The translations under genes were made by a program, and so were the position numbers. Below, piece by piece: positions 31,400 through 43,474 of a DNA stretch of 64,000 nt; position 1 is the first letter of the stretch, and each line of letters starts with the position of its first letter. Source of the DNA: Oceanobacter sp. 1_MG-2023 (GTDB lineage: Bacteria > Pseudomonadota > Gammaproteobacteria > Pseudomonadales > Oceanobacteraceae); assembly GCF_030689025.1 (NCBI RefSeq), contig NZ_JAUYWA010000007.1, forward strand, positions 88,205-152,204, written 5' to 3'. The notes beneath the pieces are model-generated. The model saw only the letters and a list, made by a program, of their open reading frames with translations, was not told the DNA's origin and searched no databases.

Positions 31400-32074
31400 A
31401 TGAGGATGTCTTTTTTGTATCTTGAATATTTTTTTCGCCCGCTGGTCGGGGTGTCTGTCGTACTGGCTGCGACCCTGTTCCATCCTCTGCTGGCCATGGC
31501 AGATGACGCTGCGCTGGCGTCTTTTGTTGAGCGCCTGGGTGGTACCACCACCCTGGAAGCTGATTTTGTCCAGACTATCCGCGACCAGCAAGGGCAGGCG
31601 CTGCAACAGACAGAAGGGCGCCTGGCGATTGCCAACCCCGGTAAGTTGCGTTGGCAAACCCGGCCACCATATGAGCAGCTGGTCGTGTCTGATGGTGAAC
31701 TGGTCTGGATTTTTGATCAGGACCTGGATCAGGTCACCATTCGTAATCTGGAACTGCGAGTGCAGGACATGCCCGCCTTGTTATTGGGTGGACGACAGGA
31801 GGATGTGGCCAGTAATTTTGAGGTGAGCCAGTTTCAGAAAAATGGCCAGCGTGTTTTTCATCTGATTCCCCACGATAAAAGCCAGCTGTTTGAATTTCTG
31901 GATTTCGCTTATCAGGGGGATCAACTGATGTCGATGACGATTGCGGATGCCACCGGGCAAGTGACCGATATCCAGCTCAGTGATATTGCCCGTAATCAAA
32001 CCCTGGATCCGATGGCTTTTGTGTTTGATGTGCCGGACGGGGTTGATGTAATTGATGCCCGAACCCATTTCTGA
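31400..32074 (+). CDS. lolA: outer-membrane lipoprotein carrier protein LolA
   Basis: Periplasmic chaperone that moves lipoproteins from the LolCDE complex to LolB. The 224-residue precursor has a signal peptide of about 33 residues ending LLAMA before DDAAL. The mature part shows TTLEADFVQTIRD, GKLRWQTRPPYEQLVVSDGELVWIFD and QLSDIARNQTLDP, as in LolA. It lies 46 bp after ftsK and overlaps rarA (TGATG), the common ftsK-lolA-rarA order. Confidence 0.95.
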   Translation: MRMSFLYLEYFFRPLVGVSVVLAATLFHPLLAMADDAALASFVERLGGTTTLEADFVQTIRDQQGQALQQTEGRLAIANPGKLRWQTRPPYEQLVVSDGELVWIFDQDLDQVTIRNLELRVQDMPALLLGGRQEDVASNFEVSQFQKNGQRVFHLIPHDKSQLFEFLDFAYQGDQLMSMTIADATGQVTDIQLSDIARNQTLDPMAFVFDVPDGVDVIDARTHF

Positions 32075-33429
32075 TGGGGCAGGATTCAGACGATCTGTTC
32101 GGCCAGCCCGAGGGTTATGAACCGCTGGCATCCCGCATGCGCCCTACCAGTTTGCAAGAATATATTGGCCAGACCCATGTTGTGGGGCCAGGTGCTCCCT
32201 TGCGCCGCTCTCTGGATGCCGGGCAGTTGCACTCACTGATTTTCTGGGGGCCGCCGGGGGTGGGCAAAACCACCCTGGCGCGGCTGGTGGCCCAGTATGT
32301 CGATGCCCGCTTTATTTCTTTAAGTGCGGTGATGTCGGGGGTCAAGGATATTCGTGCGGCAGTGGAACAGGCCAGTATGTATCGCGCCCGGGGTCTGAAG
32401 ACCGTTTTGTTTATCGATGAGGTGCATCGGTTTAACAAATCGCAGCAAGATGCGTTTTTGCCCCATGTTGAAGACGGCACCTTGTTGTTTATCGGCGCGA
32501 CCACTGAAAATCCATCGTTTGAGTTGAATAACGCCTTGCTGTCCCGAGCCCAGGTCTACGTGCTGCGGAGCCTGGGCCAAGACGATATCCTGACGGTTTT
32601 ACAACAGGCAGAGCAACGCTTGCTGGCTGCCGGAGAGTTGCCTGGTGAGGCCGAACCTGAAGCGCTGGCGCGTATCGCTCTGGTGGCGGACGGTGATGCT
32701 CGTCGGGCACTGAATAATTATGAATTTGCTCTGCAGCTGGCGGCCGGTCAGGTGCTGACTACCGAGGTGGTCGAGGCATTGTTGACGCAGCCTGGTCGTC
32801 GTTTTGACAAAGGTGGCGAAGCCTTTTATGACCAGATTTCTGCGATGCACAAATCGATGCGTGGCTCCGACCCGGATGCCGCGCTGTACTGGTTGGTGCG
32901 TATGCTGGACGGCGGTTGTGATCCTCTGTATCTGGCCCGGCGTATTGTGCGTATGGCCAGCGAAGATGTGGGTAATGCAGATCCGCGGGCGCTGGGGTTG
33001 TGTCTGAATGCCTGGGATACTCAGGAGCGACTGGGCAGCCCGGAGGGAGAGCTGGCGCTGGCCCAGGCGGTGGTGTACCTGGCCTGTGCTCCCAAAAGCA
33101 ATGCAGTGTACAAAGCGTATAACGAAGTCCGGGCACTGGTCGCTTCCCAGCCGGGATATGAAGTGCCGATACACTTGCGGAATGCACCTACCCAATTAAT
33201 GAAAGAGCTCGATTATGGCGCCGAATATCGTTACGCCCATGATGAGCCGGGGGCATTTGCGGCCGGTGAAAACTATTTTCCGGTAGAATTAAAGGATGCT
33301 CGTTTCTATCATCCGGTAGCGCGGGGGCTGGAGAGCAAGATCAGTCAGAAGCTGGAACACTTGCAAGCACTGAATCGTCAGTCGCCGACTCCGCGGTATC
33401 CTTATCATGAGTCGGATCAGACTGACTAA
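32074..33429 (+). CDS. rarA: replication-associated recombination protein A (RarA/MgsA)
   Basis: Clamp-loader-like AAA+ ATPase acting at stalled replication forks. The 451-residue protein has RMRPTSLQEYIGQTHVVGPG, Walker A in WGPPGVGKTTLARL, Walker B in VLFIDEVHRFNKSQQDAFLPH, sensor 1 GATTENPSFELN and the C-terminal tetramerisation region (KSMRGSDPDAALYWLVRML). Its ATG overlaps the lolA stop. Serine tRNA ligase follows after crcB, as in Pseudomonas. Confidence 0.97.
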   Translation: MGQDSDDLFGQPEGYEPLASRMRPTSLQEYIGQTHVVGPGAPLRRSLDAGQLHSLIFWGPPGVGKTTLARLVAQYVDARFISLSAVMSGVKDIRAAVEQASMYRARGLKTVLFIDEVHRFNKSQQDAFLPHVEDGTLLFIGATTENPSFELNNALLSRAQVYVLRSLGQDDILTVLQQAEQRLLAAGELPGEAEPEALARIALVADGDARRALNNYEFALQLAAGQVLTTEVVEALLTQPGRRFDKGGEAFYDQISAMHKSMRGSDPDAALYWLVRMLDGGCDPLYLARRIVRMASEDVGNADPRALGLCLNAWDTQERLGSPEGELALAQAVVYLACAPKSNAVYKAYNEVRALVASQPGYEVPIHLRNAPTQLMKELDYGAEYRYAHDEPGAFAAGENYFPVELKDARFYHPVARGLESKISQKLEHLQALNRQSPTPRYPYHESDQTD

Positions 33430-33450
33430 GCAACCCGAAGGAAAATGATT

Positions 33451-33837
33451 ATGGCGCTGTTGTGGATCGGACTGGGTGGTGCTTTTGGGGCACTGTTCCG
33501 CTACTGGGTGGCCAGTTCCGTATTCCGTTGGATGGGTAAGGCGTTCCCGTATGGCACGCTGTCAGTGAACCTGATAGGCTCCTTTGTCATTGGTATGGCC
33601 TTTGTCTTTCTGGTTCAGCAGCAGTGGGGCGCAGAGCACCACAAGCAACTGGCCATGGTCGGGTTTTTGGGTGCCTTCACCACATTTTCAACGTTTTCGC
33701 TTGAAAGTGTGTCGTTGTTGCAGCAGCAGCGCTATAGCGCTGCGGCGGCTTACATAGGCATCTCTGTTATTGGCTGTTTGCTGGCAACCGGTAGTGGCAT
33801 GGCATTAGCCAGTACCTTGTTGAAAAACCAGGGCTGA
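33451..33837 (+). CDS. crcB: fluoride ion channel CrcB
   Basis: Small dimeric channel that exports fluoride. The 128-residue protein has four hydrophobic segments; GLGGAFGALFRYWV, FPYGTLSVNLIGSFVIG and the GFLGAFTTFSTFSLE signature are diagnostic. Of two close ATGs (33445 and 33451), the second has AAGGA eight bases ahead and is preferred. No fluoride riboswitch is apparent, because only 21 bp separate it from rarA. The arrangement rarA-crcB-serS is conserved in relatives. Confidence 0.95.
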   Translation: MALLWIGLGGAFGALFRYWVASSVFRWMGKAFPYGTLSVNLIGSFVIGMAFVFLVQQQWGAEHHKQLAMVGFLGAFTTFSTFSLESVSLLQQQRYSAAAAYIGISVIGCLLATGSGMALASTLLKNQG

Positions 33838-33866
33838 GACCTGAGGGCTGCTTGCAAGCGCCTTTA

Positions 33867-33896
33867 TGATGGCAATGTATGTGATGGCAATGTATG
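33867..33896. repeat. perfect 15-bp tandem duplication
   Basis: TGATGGCAATGTATG is repeated twice head to tail in the 279-bp crcB-serS gap, where no other feature was recognised. It looks like a recent slippage or duplication product. Confidence 0.95.
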
Positions 33897-34047
33897 GGCC
33901 ATACCAGTAGTCAATATCACAATTCACTACCAAGGGTGCATCAGGCGGGCCTGTTCTCGAACCGGCGTGGCATGAGTTGACAATGGCAAAATGGCAAGGA
34001 TGACCTCACGCATGCTGATCAGGCATGGTGAACGTTGTTTGCCGTAA

Positions 34048-36773
<2,726 letters not shown>

Positions 36774-36874
36774 ATCGCTGCATCAGACCGCTTGCTGGTG
36801 TGGCTGCGTGTGACAGTGAGGCTCTGGCCTGGCTGATTCTGCCCCAGCTATCCAGTTTAAGGATGATACCTGCC

Positions 36875-37894
36875 TTACTTGCTGAGACGGCCAGTGTCCC
36901 GTGCCTGCCAGGCCGCCTGGCATTCTGCGGTAATCGCCTCCAGCTGCTCCGGCTGTTTGCGGATCGCCACCAGCGCCAGTGCTGCAGTATGAATCACGGC
37001 CTGGTAGGCGTATTCACTGTTCAAGCCACCTTGCCACATCTGTACGAGCAGGTTGCTGTCGATACCTGCGGGTTTGTCGGCAAAATGACTGTGCTGGTTG
37101 GGTATTACCAGTTCACCGGATTGGCCATTCAAATGGTAATACGCCCGGCAGCTACGTTCCGGGTTGACTTCAAATTCCCCACCTTCGCCCTTGATCACCA
37201 GCATGTCGTTGCCATTAATTGCTGCGGCACCGGCGTGAGTGACGGCGTAACTGGGGTGGAATATGCCTTGCACGCTGGCGGTGCCATGGGGGGCAATGGT
37301 TTTTAGCAGGGTATTGATGGGGGAGCGAACCCCAAGAATGGCCTTGAGTGACAGCCAGCGCTGGAATAATGGGTTGATCGCTTCGCAAGGCAGGTACGCC
37401 AGGCTGGGGCCATGATTGATCTGGTCAGTATGAGCCAGTGTTGCCAGGTCCAGCTGTTCAAATACTTCGTGCAGATATACCCGGCCTTCGGTATGGGCGG
37501 TACTGCCGTGGAACAGGATACGGTAGCCCATCTGCTCCAGCAGCAGTGCTGATAGCAGACACCAGAATGGCTGGCGGCGTTTGCCTGCGTAACTGGGCCA
37601 GACCAGATCGTAGGCAGGGGAATCTGCAGTGGATGCTGGCCACTGGTCGTTGATGGCTGCCGCGAACCCCGCCAGTTCTTCCGCTGTTTCTTCCTTGACC
37701 CGTAGCAGCATTAGAATGGCACCGAGCTGTTCTGGCTCAAAGCGCCCGGCAATCAATTCACCCATGGTAAAGCGGGCTTCATGGAAGGTCATGCTGCGGC
37801 TGGCATTTTTGCCGCGGGCCAGAATACGGACAAGGTCGGCCAGAGGGTGTTTGTTTGTGTGGCTGATGGTTGTTGGGGTCTGTGTCACAGGCAA
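36875..37894 (-). CDS. ybiB: YbiB/TrpD2-like glycosyl transferase family protein
   Basis: Paralogue of anthranilate phosphoribosyltransferase that, from studies of E. coli YbiB, binds nucleic acid rather than making tryptophan. The 339-residue protein has the N-terminal helical domain (MTFHEARFTMGELIAGRFEPEQLGAILMLLR) and the catalytic-type domain, but the phosphoribosyl-diphosphate loop of TrpD (GTGGD) is replaced by WPSYAGKRRQ, the mark of the TrpD2 group. It overlaps the end of tusE by 10 bp and so belongs to the tus operon. Confidence 0.85.
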   Translation of the reverse strand: MPVTQTPTTISHTNKHPLADLVRILARGKNASRSMTFHEARFTMGELIAGRFEPEQLGAILMLLRVKEETAEELAGFAAAINDQWPASTADSPAYDLVWPSYAGKRRQPFWCLLSALLLEQMGYRILFHGSTAHTEGRVYLHEVFEQLDLATLAHTDQINHGPSLAYLPCEAINPLFQRWLSLKAILGVRSPINTLLKTIAPHGTASVQGIFHPSYAVTHAGAAAINGNDMLVIKGEGGEFEVNPERSCRAYYHLNGQSGELVIPNQHSHFADKPAGIDSNLLVQMWQGGLNSEYAYQAVIHTAALALVAIRKQPEQLEAITAECQAAWQARDTGRLSK

Positions 37895-38202
37895 TTCTCC
37901 GGGCGTGGTAGCCCTGCTATTTTGGCGGCTATTTTGGCGGGACTGCCAGGAAACAGCTTGAGTAAATAAATGCTGCTGGCTTGTTCGGCACCAAGATGGG
38001 TTTTGATGTATTTGGTCAGCGGCCGCATGGCGGGGGACAGGTCAAACTCGTTATGGAATTGCCGCAATAGCTGCAGAATCTCCCAATGTGCAGCGGTGAG
38101 CTGGATGTTTTCAGTCTGCGCCAGCTGGTTGGCAACCGCCGAATTCCAATCGTCCAGATTTACCAGAAAGCCGTCTTTGTCCAGTAACAGAGCGTTGCTC
38201 AT
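37885..38202 (-). CDS. tusE: sulfur relay protein TusE (DsrC family)
   Basis: Accepts sulfur from the TusBCD complex and delivers it to MnmA for tRNA thiolation. The 105-residue protein has the penultimate cysteine (Cys104 in RPENCL), the sulfur-carrying residue of the family, together with DKDGFLVNLDDWN and HWEILQLLRQFHNEF. It lacks the second upstream cysteine of true DsrC of sulfate reducers, so the tRNA role is favoured. It follows tusB by 9 bp. Confidence 0.95.
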   Translation of the reverse strand: MSNALLLDKDGFLVNLDDWNSAVANQLAQTENIQLTAAHWEILQLLRQFHNEFDLSPAMRPLTKYIKTHLGAEQASSIYLLKLFPGSPAKIAAKIAGLPRPENCL

Positions 38203-38211
38203 GACGCGTTC

Positions 38212-38505
38212 CTATTTCCAGTGCACGGTGCGTGAGTGTGTCAGGGTGAGTTGCACCCAGGCATTGTCGTCCACGGCGGTGGCATTGACCGGATTATTGA
38301 CCGGACTGTCGTTATCGCTCAGGCCACGCTGGTCGTAATCCTGGTGTCGATAATAAAGGTGGATGGCTGTTGAGGCGACGAGGTCTTGTGCAAGCAAGTA
38401 CACGCCGTCTCCGATTAGCAGCAGGCCATCCTGCGGGCTGGCAAAGCGCAGCAGGCGTTGCAGTATTGCAGGGCTGGCCTGGTTCAGGGTGTGTAGCGTG
38501 GTCAT
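38212..38505 (-). CDS. tusB: sulfur relay protein TusB
   Basis: Part of the TusB2C2D2 heterohexamer. The 97-residue protein begins MTTLHTLNQASPAILQRLL and has LLIGDGVYLL, typical of TusB. A stretch rich in Asp/Asn/Pro (about residues 62-80) looks like an inserted loop compared with the usual 95-residue protein. It starts 1 bp after the tusC stop on the same strand. It carries no catalytic cysteine, as expected. Confidence 0.88.
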   Translation of the reverse strand: MTTLHTLNQASPAILQRLLRFASPQDGLLLIGDGVYLLAQDLVASTAIHLYYRHQDYDQRGLSDNDSPVNNPVNATAVDDNAWVQLTLTHSRTVHWK

Positions 38506-38506
38506 A

Positions 38507-38863
38507 TCAGAAACTCAGGCAGTGGTGGCTGGAGGCGATCAGGGTTTTGATGGTGTCGTCTGATACGGCACTTGCCAGGCTGGATAGTTGCTTCGCTGCC
38601 AGACACAAGGAATCCCGATCACTGCTGGAGTAATAGATGGCATCGCATTCGTACATGGGCAAGGCAGCAATCAGTCGCGAAGGGGATTTGCCCCCGGCCT
38701 TGCGCGCCGCCTGATGATTGATCAGCCAGTATATCCCCGGGCCTGAAAACAGCAGGGTGGTGGGCTGATCAAATGCCGCCAGCGCCAAAGCCATGTCGAT
38801 GGGTTCCGCATCGCTCACGGGTGCTGAGTTGATAATAATCAGATTGTATGAGGTCGATGACAT
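38507..38863 (-). CDS. tusC: sulfur relay protein TusC
   Basis: Middle component of the TusBCD complex. The 118-residue protein has the DsrF-like fold: IIINSAPVSDAEPIDMALALAAFDQPTTLLFSG near the N-terminus and IAALPMYECDAIYYS in the middle. It lacks the TusD nucleophile. It overlaps tusD (TGATG at 38863) and runs into tusB, so the three subunits are translated together. Confidence 0.9.
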   Translation of the reverse strand: MSSTSYNLIIINSAPVSDAEPIDMALALAAFDQPTTLLFSGPGIYWLINHQAARKAGGKSPSRLIAALPMYECDAIYYSSSDRDSLCLAAKQLSSLASAVSDDTIKTLIASSHHCLSF

Positions 38864-39252
38864 CAGAACTCCAGGATGCGGTCGGATTGTGCGCAGGCGT
38901 CGGCCATTTCACCCAGGCCGGCCAGTTCAAAGCCGGGTTGGAGCGTTGCGCCGGGCAAATCGTACCGTTCACTTTCCTGCTGATCGACCAGACCGCGGCG
39001 AATACTGTTGGCGATGCACAGTTGTAATGGGAATTGTCCGGTGTTGGCGAGTTGTTGCCACTGCTCGCCGATATCCTGTTGCCCTTGCGGAGACTGAATG
39101 CGATTGCTGCCACAGAGCACAGCATCCTGATAGAAAAATACCCGATGAATCTGATGGCCCTGGGCCAGGGCGGCACGGACAAAATCCTGGGCTTGTTGGT
39201 GGCTGGCACCGAGGAAAGGGCTTGCGGTAAGCAGTAAAGAAAAACTGGCCAT
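38863..39252 (-). CDS. tusD: sulfurtransferase TusD
   Basis: Receives persulfide sulfur (normally from TusA) and passes it to TusE. From the ATG at 39252 it has 129 residues. Cys79 in LQLCIANSIRRG matches the catalytic position of E. coli TusD. The opening FSLLLTASPFLGASHQQAQDFVRAALAQGH is typical of the DsrE/TusD fold. It is the first gene of the tusD-tusC-tusB-tusE-ybiB operon. The longer in-frame start at 39315 adds no family sequence. Confidence 0.93.
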   Translation of the reverse strand: MASFSLLLTASPFLGASHQQAQDFVRAALAQGHQIHRVFFYQDAVLCGSNRIQSPQGQQDIGEQWQQLANTGQFPLQLCIANSIRRGLVDQQESERYDLPGATLQPGFELAGLGEMADACAQSDRILEF

Positions 39253-39677
39253 AAAACAGACATTCTGGCTGATGAAGTAGCCGTTAATGGTGCGGCTTTC
39301 CCGGCGTGGACGCAATAGGAGGGAGGATTTTCAGCTGAGGGCTGGGTGAAAAACGAAAGTGAAGAGTCGTGTCGGCAGGGTTGGCGGCTCGGGTTCTGGC
39401 TACATTGGCTATAGAAAGCGTGCATGGACTGCTTAGAGTTAAAAGCAATATATAAAATAAAATATGAAAAATGCTGTGCTGGCAGGTATTTGAGGCGGAC
39501 ATTTTCCTTCAGCAGGGATGAAGTATAGACGACATCCTTAATATTGAGGCCATATTGGCGCCTGGAATACTTTTCTTGTTCTATATCATGGCAACAATAT
39601 CGACAATGGCAGACGGTTTTGAATATGCAGGGAAAAGTCTGTATTGTAAAAGTACTTACAGCTATAAATAAATAATC
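39253..39677. promoter_or_regulatory. divergent promoter region between tusD and proV
   Basis: 425 bp with no gene. An AT-rich block at 39448-39480 (TATATAAAATAAAATATG) could hold a promoter. TGTAA (39645-39649) and TTACA (39656-39660) form a dyad with a 6-bp spacer, 18 bp ahead of the proV start, which suggests a repressor site; the protein binding it is unknown. No clear Shine-Dalgarno precedes the proV ATG. Confidence 0.4.
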
Positions 39678-40919
39678 ATGGCGATACCTGATACGGCATC
39701 CATCAAACTCGAAGTAAAAAACCTTTATAAAGTCTTTGGCGATCGTCCTCAACAAGCGTTGGCGCTGGTTGATGAGGGCATCGATAAGGATGAAATATTC
39801 ACTCGCACAGGACAGACGATTGGCGTTAAGGACGTCAGTCTGAGCATCCGTGAAGGCGAAATATTCGTCATTATGGGATTGTCCGGTTCTGGCAAATCGA
39901 CACTGGTGCGCTTGCTCAATCGGCTGATTGAACCGACTCGCGGACAGGTACTGGTCGACGGTGAAGATATTGCCGTAATCAACCAGAAACAGTTACGGGA
40001 TGTCCGGCGTAAAAAAATCAGTATGGTTTTTCAGTCTTTTGCCTTGATGCCCCATATCAATGTGCTGGATAACGCAGCGTTCGGACTGGAGCTGTTGGGC
40101 GTTGATGTTGACGAACGCCGTCTGAAGGCGCAAGCCGCTCTGGAACAGGTCGGCTTGTCAGCACACGGCCGTTCTTATCCGGATGAATTGTCGGGTGGTA
40201 TGCAGCAGCGTGTCGGCTTGGCCCGGGCGCTGGCCAATGACCCGGACATCATGCTGATGGACGAAGCATTTTCAGCGCTGGACCCTCTGATTCGTACCGA
40301 GATGCAGGACGAGCTGGTCAAGCTGCAGGCTGATCATAGCCGTACCATTGTCTTTATTTCCCATGACCTCGATGAAGCCATGCGTATTGGTGATCGTATT
40401 GCCATTATGCAAAACGGCGAAGTGGTGCAGGTGGGTACGCCCAACGATATCTTGCAGAACCCGGCCAATGAATATGTGAAGTCATTCTTCAAGGGTGTGG
40501 ATATTTCCAATGTCTACGCTGCACATAATCTGGCAGAAGTCGTGCCGGAATCCACTATTGATAGCGCCGGTAGTGTCGCGGATGCCATGCAGCAGTTAAC
40601 GGACAGTGGCATGGAATATGGCTATGTCGTGGATAGTGAACAACAGCTGGTTGGTGTGACATCCCTCAGCGAGCTGGATAAAGAAAAGCCCGGCACCATG
40701 CTGGAGCAATGTGTGTTCTCCACCGATGATGAGGCAACCCCGCTTGAAGCTGAAACTCCCGTGCGTGAGTTGATCTCGACGGTAGCCCAGTCTGACTACC
40801 CGGTTCCGGTAGTCAAGGATGGCGAATATATCGGCAATATTACCAAAACGTGCCTGCTGGAAACCCTCGACCGGGAAGCAGAAGACGATGAAGACGACGC
40901 AGGGAATAAACCATCATGA
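39678..40919 (+). CDS. proV: glycine betaine/proline ABC transporter ATP-binding protein ProV
   Basis: Energises uptake of osmoprotectants. The 413-residue protein has Walker [10 protein letters not shown] (about 64-72), the signature [15 protein letters not shown], Walker [14 protein letters not shown], and a C-terminal pair of CBS domains (about 280-400) that sense ionic strength in related transporters. The N-terminal [28 protein letters not shown] is ProV-specific. The C-terminus is an acidic tail ([11 protein letters not shown]). It overlaps proW by ATGA. Confidence 0.97.
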   Translation: MAIPDTASIKLEVKNLYKVFGDRPQQALALVDEGIDKDEIFTRTGQTIGVKDVSLSIREGEIFVIMGLSGSGKSTLVRLLNRLIEPTRGQVLVDGEDIAVINQKQLRDVRRKKISMVFQSFALMPHINVLDNAAFGLELLGVDVDERRLKAQAALEQVGLSAHGRSYPDELSGGMQQRVGLARALANDPDIMLMDEAFSALDPLIRTEMQDELVKLQADHSRTIVFISHDLDEAMRIGDRIAIMQNGEVVQVGTPNDILQNPANEYVKSFFKGVDISNVYAAHNLAEVVPESTIDSAGSVADAMQQLTDSGMEYGYVVDSEQQLVGVTSLSELDKEKPGTMLEQCVFSTDDEATPLEAETPVRELISTVAQSDYPVPVVKDGEYIGNITKTCLLETLDREAEDDEDDAGNKPS

Positions 40920-42070
40920 GTAACGATACCAACCCCTTCGCGCCGGAGCCGGAAATATCTCAAAACGACGAATTGCAGGATAACCCGTTTGCCACTGCCG
41001 AGCCGGCAGCTGCTGAAACGGGGGGGGATAATCCCTTTGCAACCGAGAATATGGCAGAAACCAACCCCTGGGGTAATGCCGAGCAGTCTGAGGATAACTT
41101 TCAGGCCGAAGGCTGGTTGCAGGACGACAGGGTTCAGGAAACTGTTGAAGCAACCTTGTCCAACCCTTTCCCGGAAGCCTGGGTGCCATTACAAGACTGG
41201 GTAGAATACGGGCTGGACTGGATGGTGGTGAACTTTCGCCCCTTCTTTACGGCTGTCAAGGTGCCGGTTGACGCCACGCTGAATTCCATCGATGTATTGC
41301 TTAACAGTACGCCGCCTTTGCTGATGATCGCGCTGTTTGCCCTGCTGGCCTGGCAATTGGCCGGTGGCCGTTTGGCGATTGGTACGGCACTGGGCATGTT
41401 TGTGCTGGGTGCCATTGGTGCCTGGAGTGAAGCCATGACCACTTTGTCGCTGGTGCTTACTTCCGTCTTTTTCTGCATTTTGTTGGGGCTGCCGCTGGGT
41501 GTTCTGATGGCCCGCAACGACAGGCTGAATCGAATTTTGCGGCCGACGCTGGATGCCATGCAAACAACGCCGGCGTTTGTTTATCTGGTGCCGATCGTGA
41601 TGCTGTTTGGTATCGGTAATGTCCCTGGTGTCGTGGTGACGATTGTCTTTGCGATGCCGCCGGTGATTCGGCTGACCAATCTGGGGATTCGCCAGGTTCC
41701 TGGCGACCTGATTGAAGCGTCTGAGTCCTTTGGGGCCAGCCCGAGTCAGATGTTGTTCAAGGTACAGTTGCCATTGGCAATGCCTACCATTATGGCTGGA
41801 GTAAACCAGACCCTGATGCTGAGCCTGTCGATGGTGGTTATTGCCTCCATGATTTCGGTTGGTGGGTTGGGATTGATGGTGCTGCGAGGCATTGGCCGAC
41901 TGGATATCGGTCTGGCTGCTGTCGGTGGTATCGGCATTGTGATTCTCGCCATTATTCTTGATCGCCTGACCCAGGCCTTGGGGCAGGATGCCCGCGCCCG
42001 CGGTGTGCGTCACTGGTATCAGACCGGCCCCGTCGGGCTGTTGCTCCGATTGACCAGTAAGAACCCATAA
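40916..42070 (+). CDS. proW: glycine betaine/proline ABC transporter permease ProW
   Basis: Membrane component of the osmoprotectant importer. The 384-residue protein has a long acidic N-terminal part (about 1-90) with repeated NPFA/NPFA/NPFA/NPWG/NPFP units, then six or more membrane helices and the EAA loop ([29 protein letters not shown]) that docks onto ProV. E. coli ProW also has a long hydrophilic periplasmic N-terminus, so the length is normal but the repeat is notable. It sits between proV and proX in a tight operon. Confidence 0.95.
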   Translation: MSNDTNPFAPEPEISQNDELQDNPFATAEPAAAETGGDNPFATENMAETNPWGNAEQSEDNFQAEGWLQDDRVQETVEATLSNPFPEAWVPLQDWVEYGLDWMVVNFRPFFTAVKVPVDATLNSIDVLLNSTPPLLMIALFALLAWQLAGGRLAIGTALGMFVLGAIGAWSEAMTTLSLVLTSVFFCILLGLPLGVLMARNDRLNRILRPTLDAMQTTPAFVYLVPIVMLFGIGNVPGVVVTIVFAMPPVIRLTNLGIRQVPGDLIEASESFGASPSQMLFKVQLPLAMPTIMAGVNQTLMLSLSMVVIASMISVGGLGLMVLRGIGRLDIGLAAVGGIGIVILAIILDRLTQALGQDARARGVRHWYQTGPVGLLLRLTSKNP

Positions 42071-42096
42071 GTTAACCACTGAATCAGGAGACTTTT

Positions 42097-43095
42097 ATGA
42101 AAACCAGATCTTTGATGGCCGGTATTGCTGCCGGTGTTGTTACTTTGACACTGAGCAGTGTTGTTGGCGCTGCCGACCTGCCGGGTAAAGGCATTAGCGT
42201 GCAGTCATTCCATAGTCCTATCTCGGAAGAAAAATTCCAGACCGTGATTGTCAATAAAGCCCTGGCCAAATTGGGTTATGACATCAAACCGATCAAGGAA
42301 GTGGATTACAGTGCAGGCTATACCGCCATTGCCAACGGTGATTTGACCTACACCACAGTGAACTGGTACCCGCTGCACAACACCATGTATAAAAATGCTG
42401 GTGGCGACGACAAATTCTACCGCCAGGGTACTTACATTAATGGTGCTGCCCAGGGTTATCTGATCGATAAAAAGACAGCAGACAAATATGGCATCAGTAA
42501 AATCACTGATTTGAAAGACCCCAAAATCGCCAAATTGTTTGATACCAATGGTGACGGCAAAGCCGATCTGGCTGGCTGTAACGCTGGTTGGGGATGCGAA
42601 GGTGTGATTGAGTACCAAATGGATGAGTTCAAGCTGCGCGATCGCATCAGCCATAATCAAGGGCAATACGCGGCGATCATTTCCGATACCATCGCCCGTT
42701 ACAACGAAGGCAAGCCGGTCCTGTACTACACCTGGACCCCATATTGGGTGTCCGGCAAGCTGGTTCCGGGCAAGGACGTAGTCTGGCTGGAAGTACCGTA
42801 CTCAGCCAACCCGAATGGCACTGATACCAAGCTGGCCAACGGCAAGGACTATGGTTTTGATATTAACGCCGAGCGTATCGTTGCCAATAAAGCCTGGGCA
42901 GAGAAAAACCCGGCTGCTGCAAAATTGTTCGCTATCATGACATTACCCATCAATGCCGTTAGTGCAGAAAACATGATGATTGCCAATGGCGATGATTCTG
43001 TCGCGGCGATTGAGCGTCATGCTGACTTGTGGATCGAGGCCAATCAAAAAACCTTTGATGGCTGGGTGAAAACAGCGCTGGAAGCTGCTAAGTAA
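42097..43095 (+). CDS. proX: glycine betaine-binding periplasmic protein ProX
   Basis: High-affinity binding protein that delivers glycine betaine or proline betaine to ProVW. The 332-residue precursor has a signal peptide ([24 protein letters not shown], cut before ADLPGK). The mature protein shows [23 protein letters not shown], with tryptophan and tyrosine residues of the aromatic cage, and [12 protein letters not shown] with two close cysteines. GGAG lies ahead of the ATG. A terminator closes the operon. Confidence 0.95.
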   Translation: MKTRSLMAGIAAGVVTLTLSSVVGAADLPGKGISVQSFHSPISEEKFQTVIVNKALAKLGYDIKPIKEVDYSAGYTAIANGDLTYTTVNWYPLHNTMYKNAGGDDKFYRQGTYINGAAQGYLIDKKTADKYGISKITDLKDPKIAKLFDTNGDGKADLAGCNAGWGCEGVIEYQMDEFKLRDRISHNQGQYAAIISDTIARYNEGKPVLYYTWTPYWVSGKLVPGKDVVWLEVPYSANPNGTDTKLANGKDYGFDINAERIVANKAWAEKNPAAAKLFAIMTLPINAVSAENMMIANGDDSVAAIERHADLWIEANQKTFDGWVKTALEAAK

Positions 43096-43120
43096 TACTG
43101 TCTGATCGATCCGGTTAATC

Positions 43121-43153
43121 ATAAGCGGATGGCCTGGTGCCATCCGTTTTTGT
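43121..43153 (+). terminator. intrinsic terminator after proX
   Basis: CGGATGGC (43126-43133) pairs with GCCATCCG (43139-43146) around CTGGT, followed by TTTTTG. It ends the proVWX operon. Confidence 0.85.
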
Positions 43154-43474
43154 TTCTCTCTCGCTGTTTTCTGCTGTTCTTCGTTTTCTCTTTCCTCTGC
43201 CTGTTATTTGTCGATTGCTTTCTTGCCGCCGGTGAGGTTGCAATGTTTCTGGGCGATAGATTATGTGTATGGAGGCTATTTGTATTTGTTTATGTAAATA
43301 TTCCAATATAGTTATATTATGAATAACAGATAAACAAATACCACATCCCATAACCCATGGAGTGTGGGGAGGCAGGAGAGCACTATGAGTTGTGATACAC
43401 CGCTTAAACCGCGCAAGCCAACAAGGGCTGGTCAGGAAGCTGAAACAATATCTATCACCGAGGAGAAAAAGGCT
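43154..43474. promoter_or_regulatory. upstream region of the peroxiredoxin gene
   Basis: About 320 bp. The first part is pyrimidine-rich with no signal; 43288-43340 is very AT-rich (ATTCCAATATAGTTATATTATG) and is the likeliest promoter site. An in-frame ATG at 43385 preceded by GGAG could extend the peroxiredoxin by 30 residues. No OxyR-type site could be assigned by eye. Confidence 0.4.

Noticed and set aside
33430..33450. Fluoride riboswitch ahead of crcB
   Set aside because: Only 21 bp separate rarA and crcB, too short for the known riboswitch.
38769..39755. 328-codon minus-strand open frame
   Set aside because: It runs out of frame across tusD and the tusD-proV gap, and its translation is Cys/Ser/Arg-rich with no family likeness; tusD and tusC account for the coding signal.
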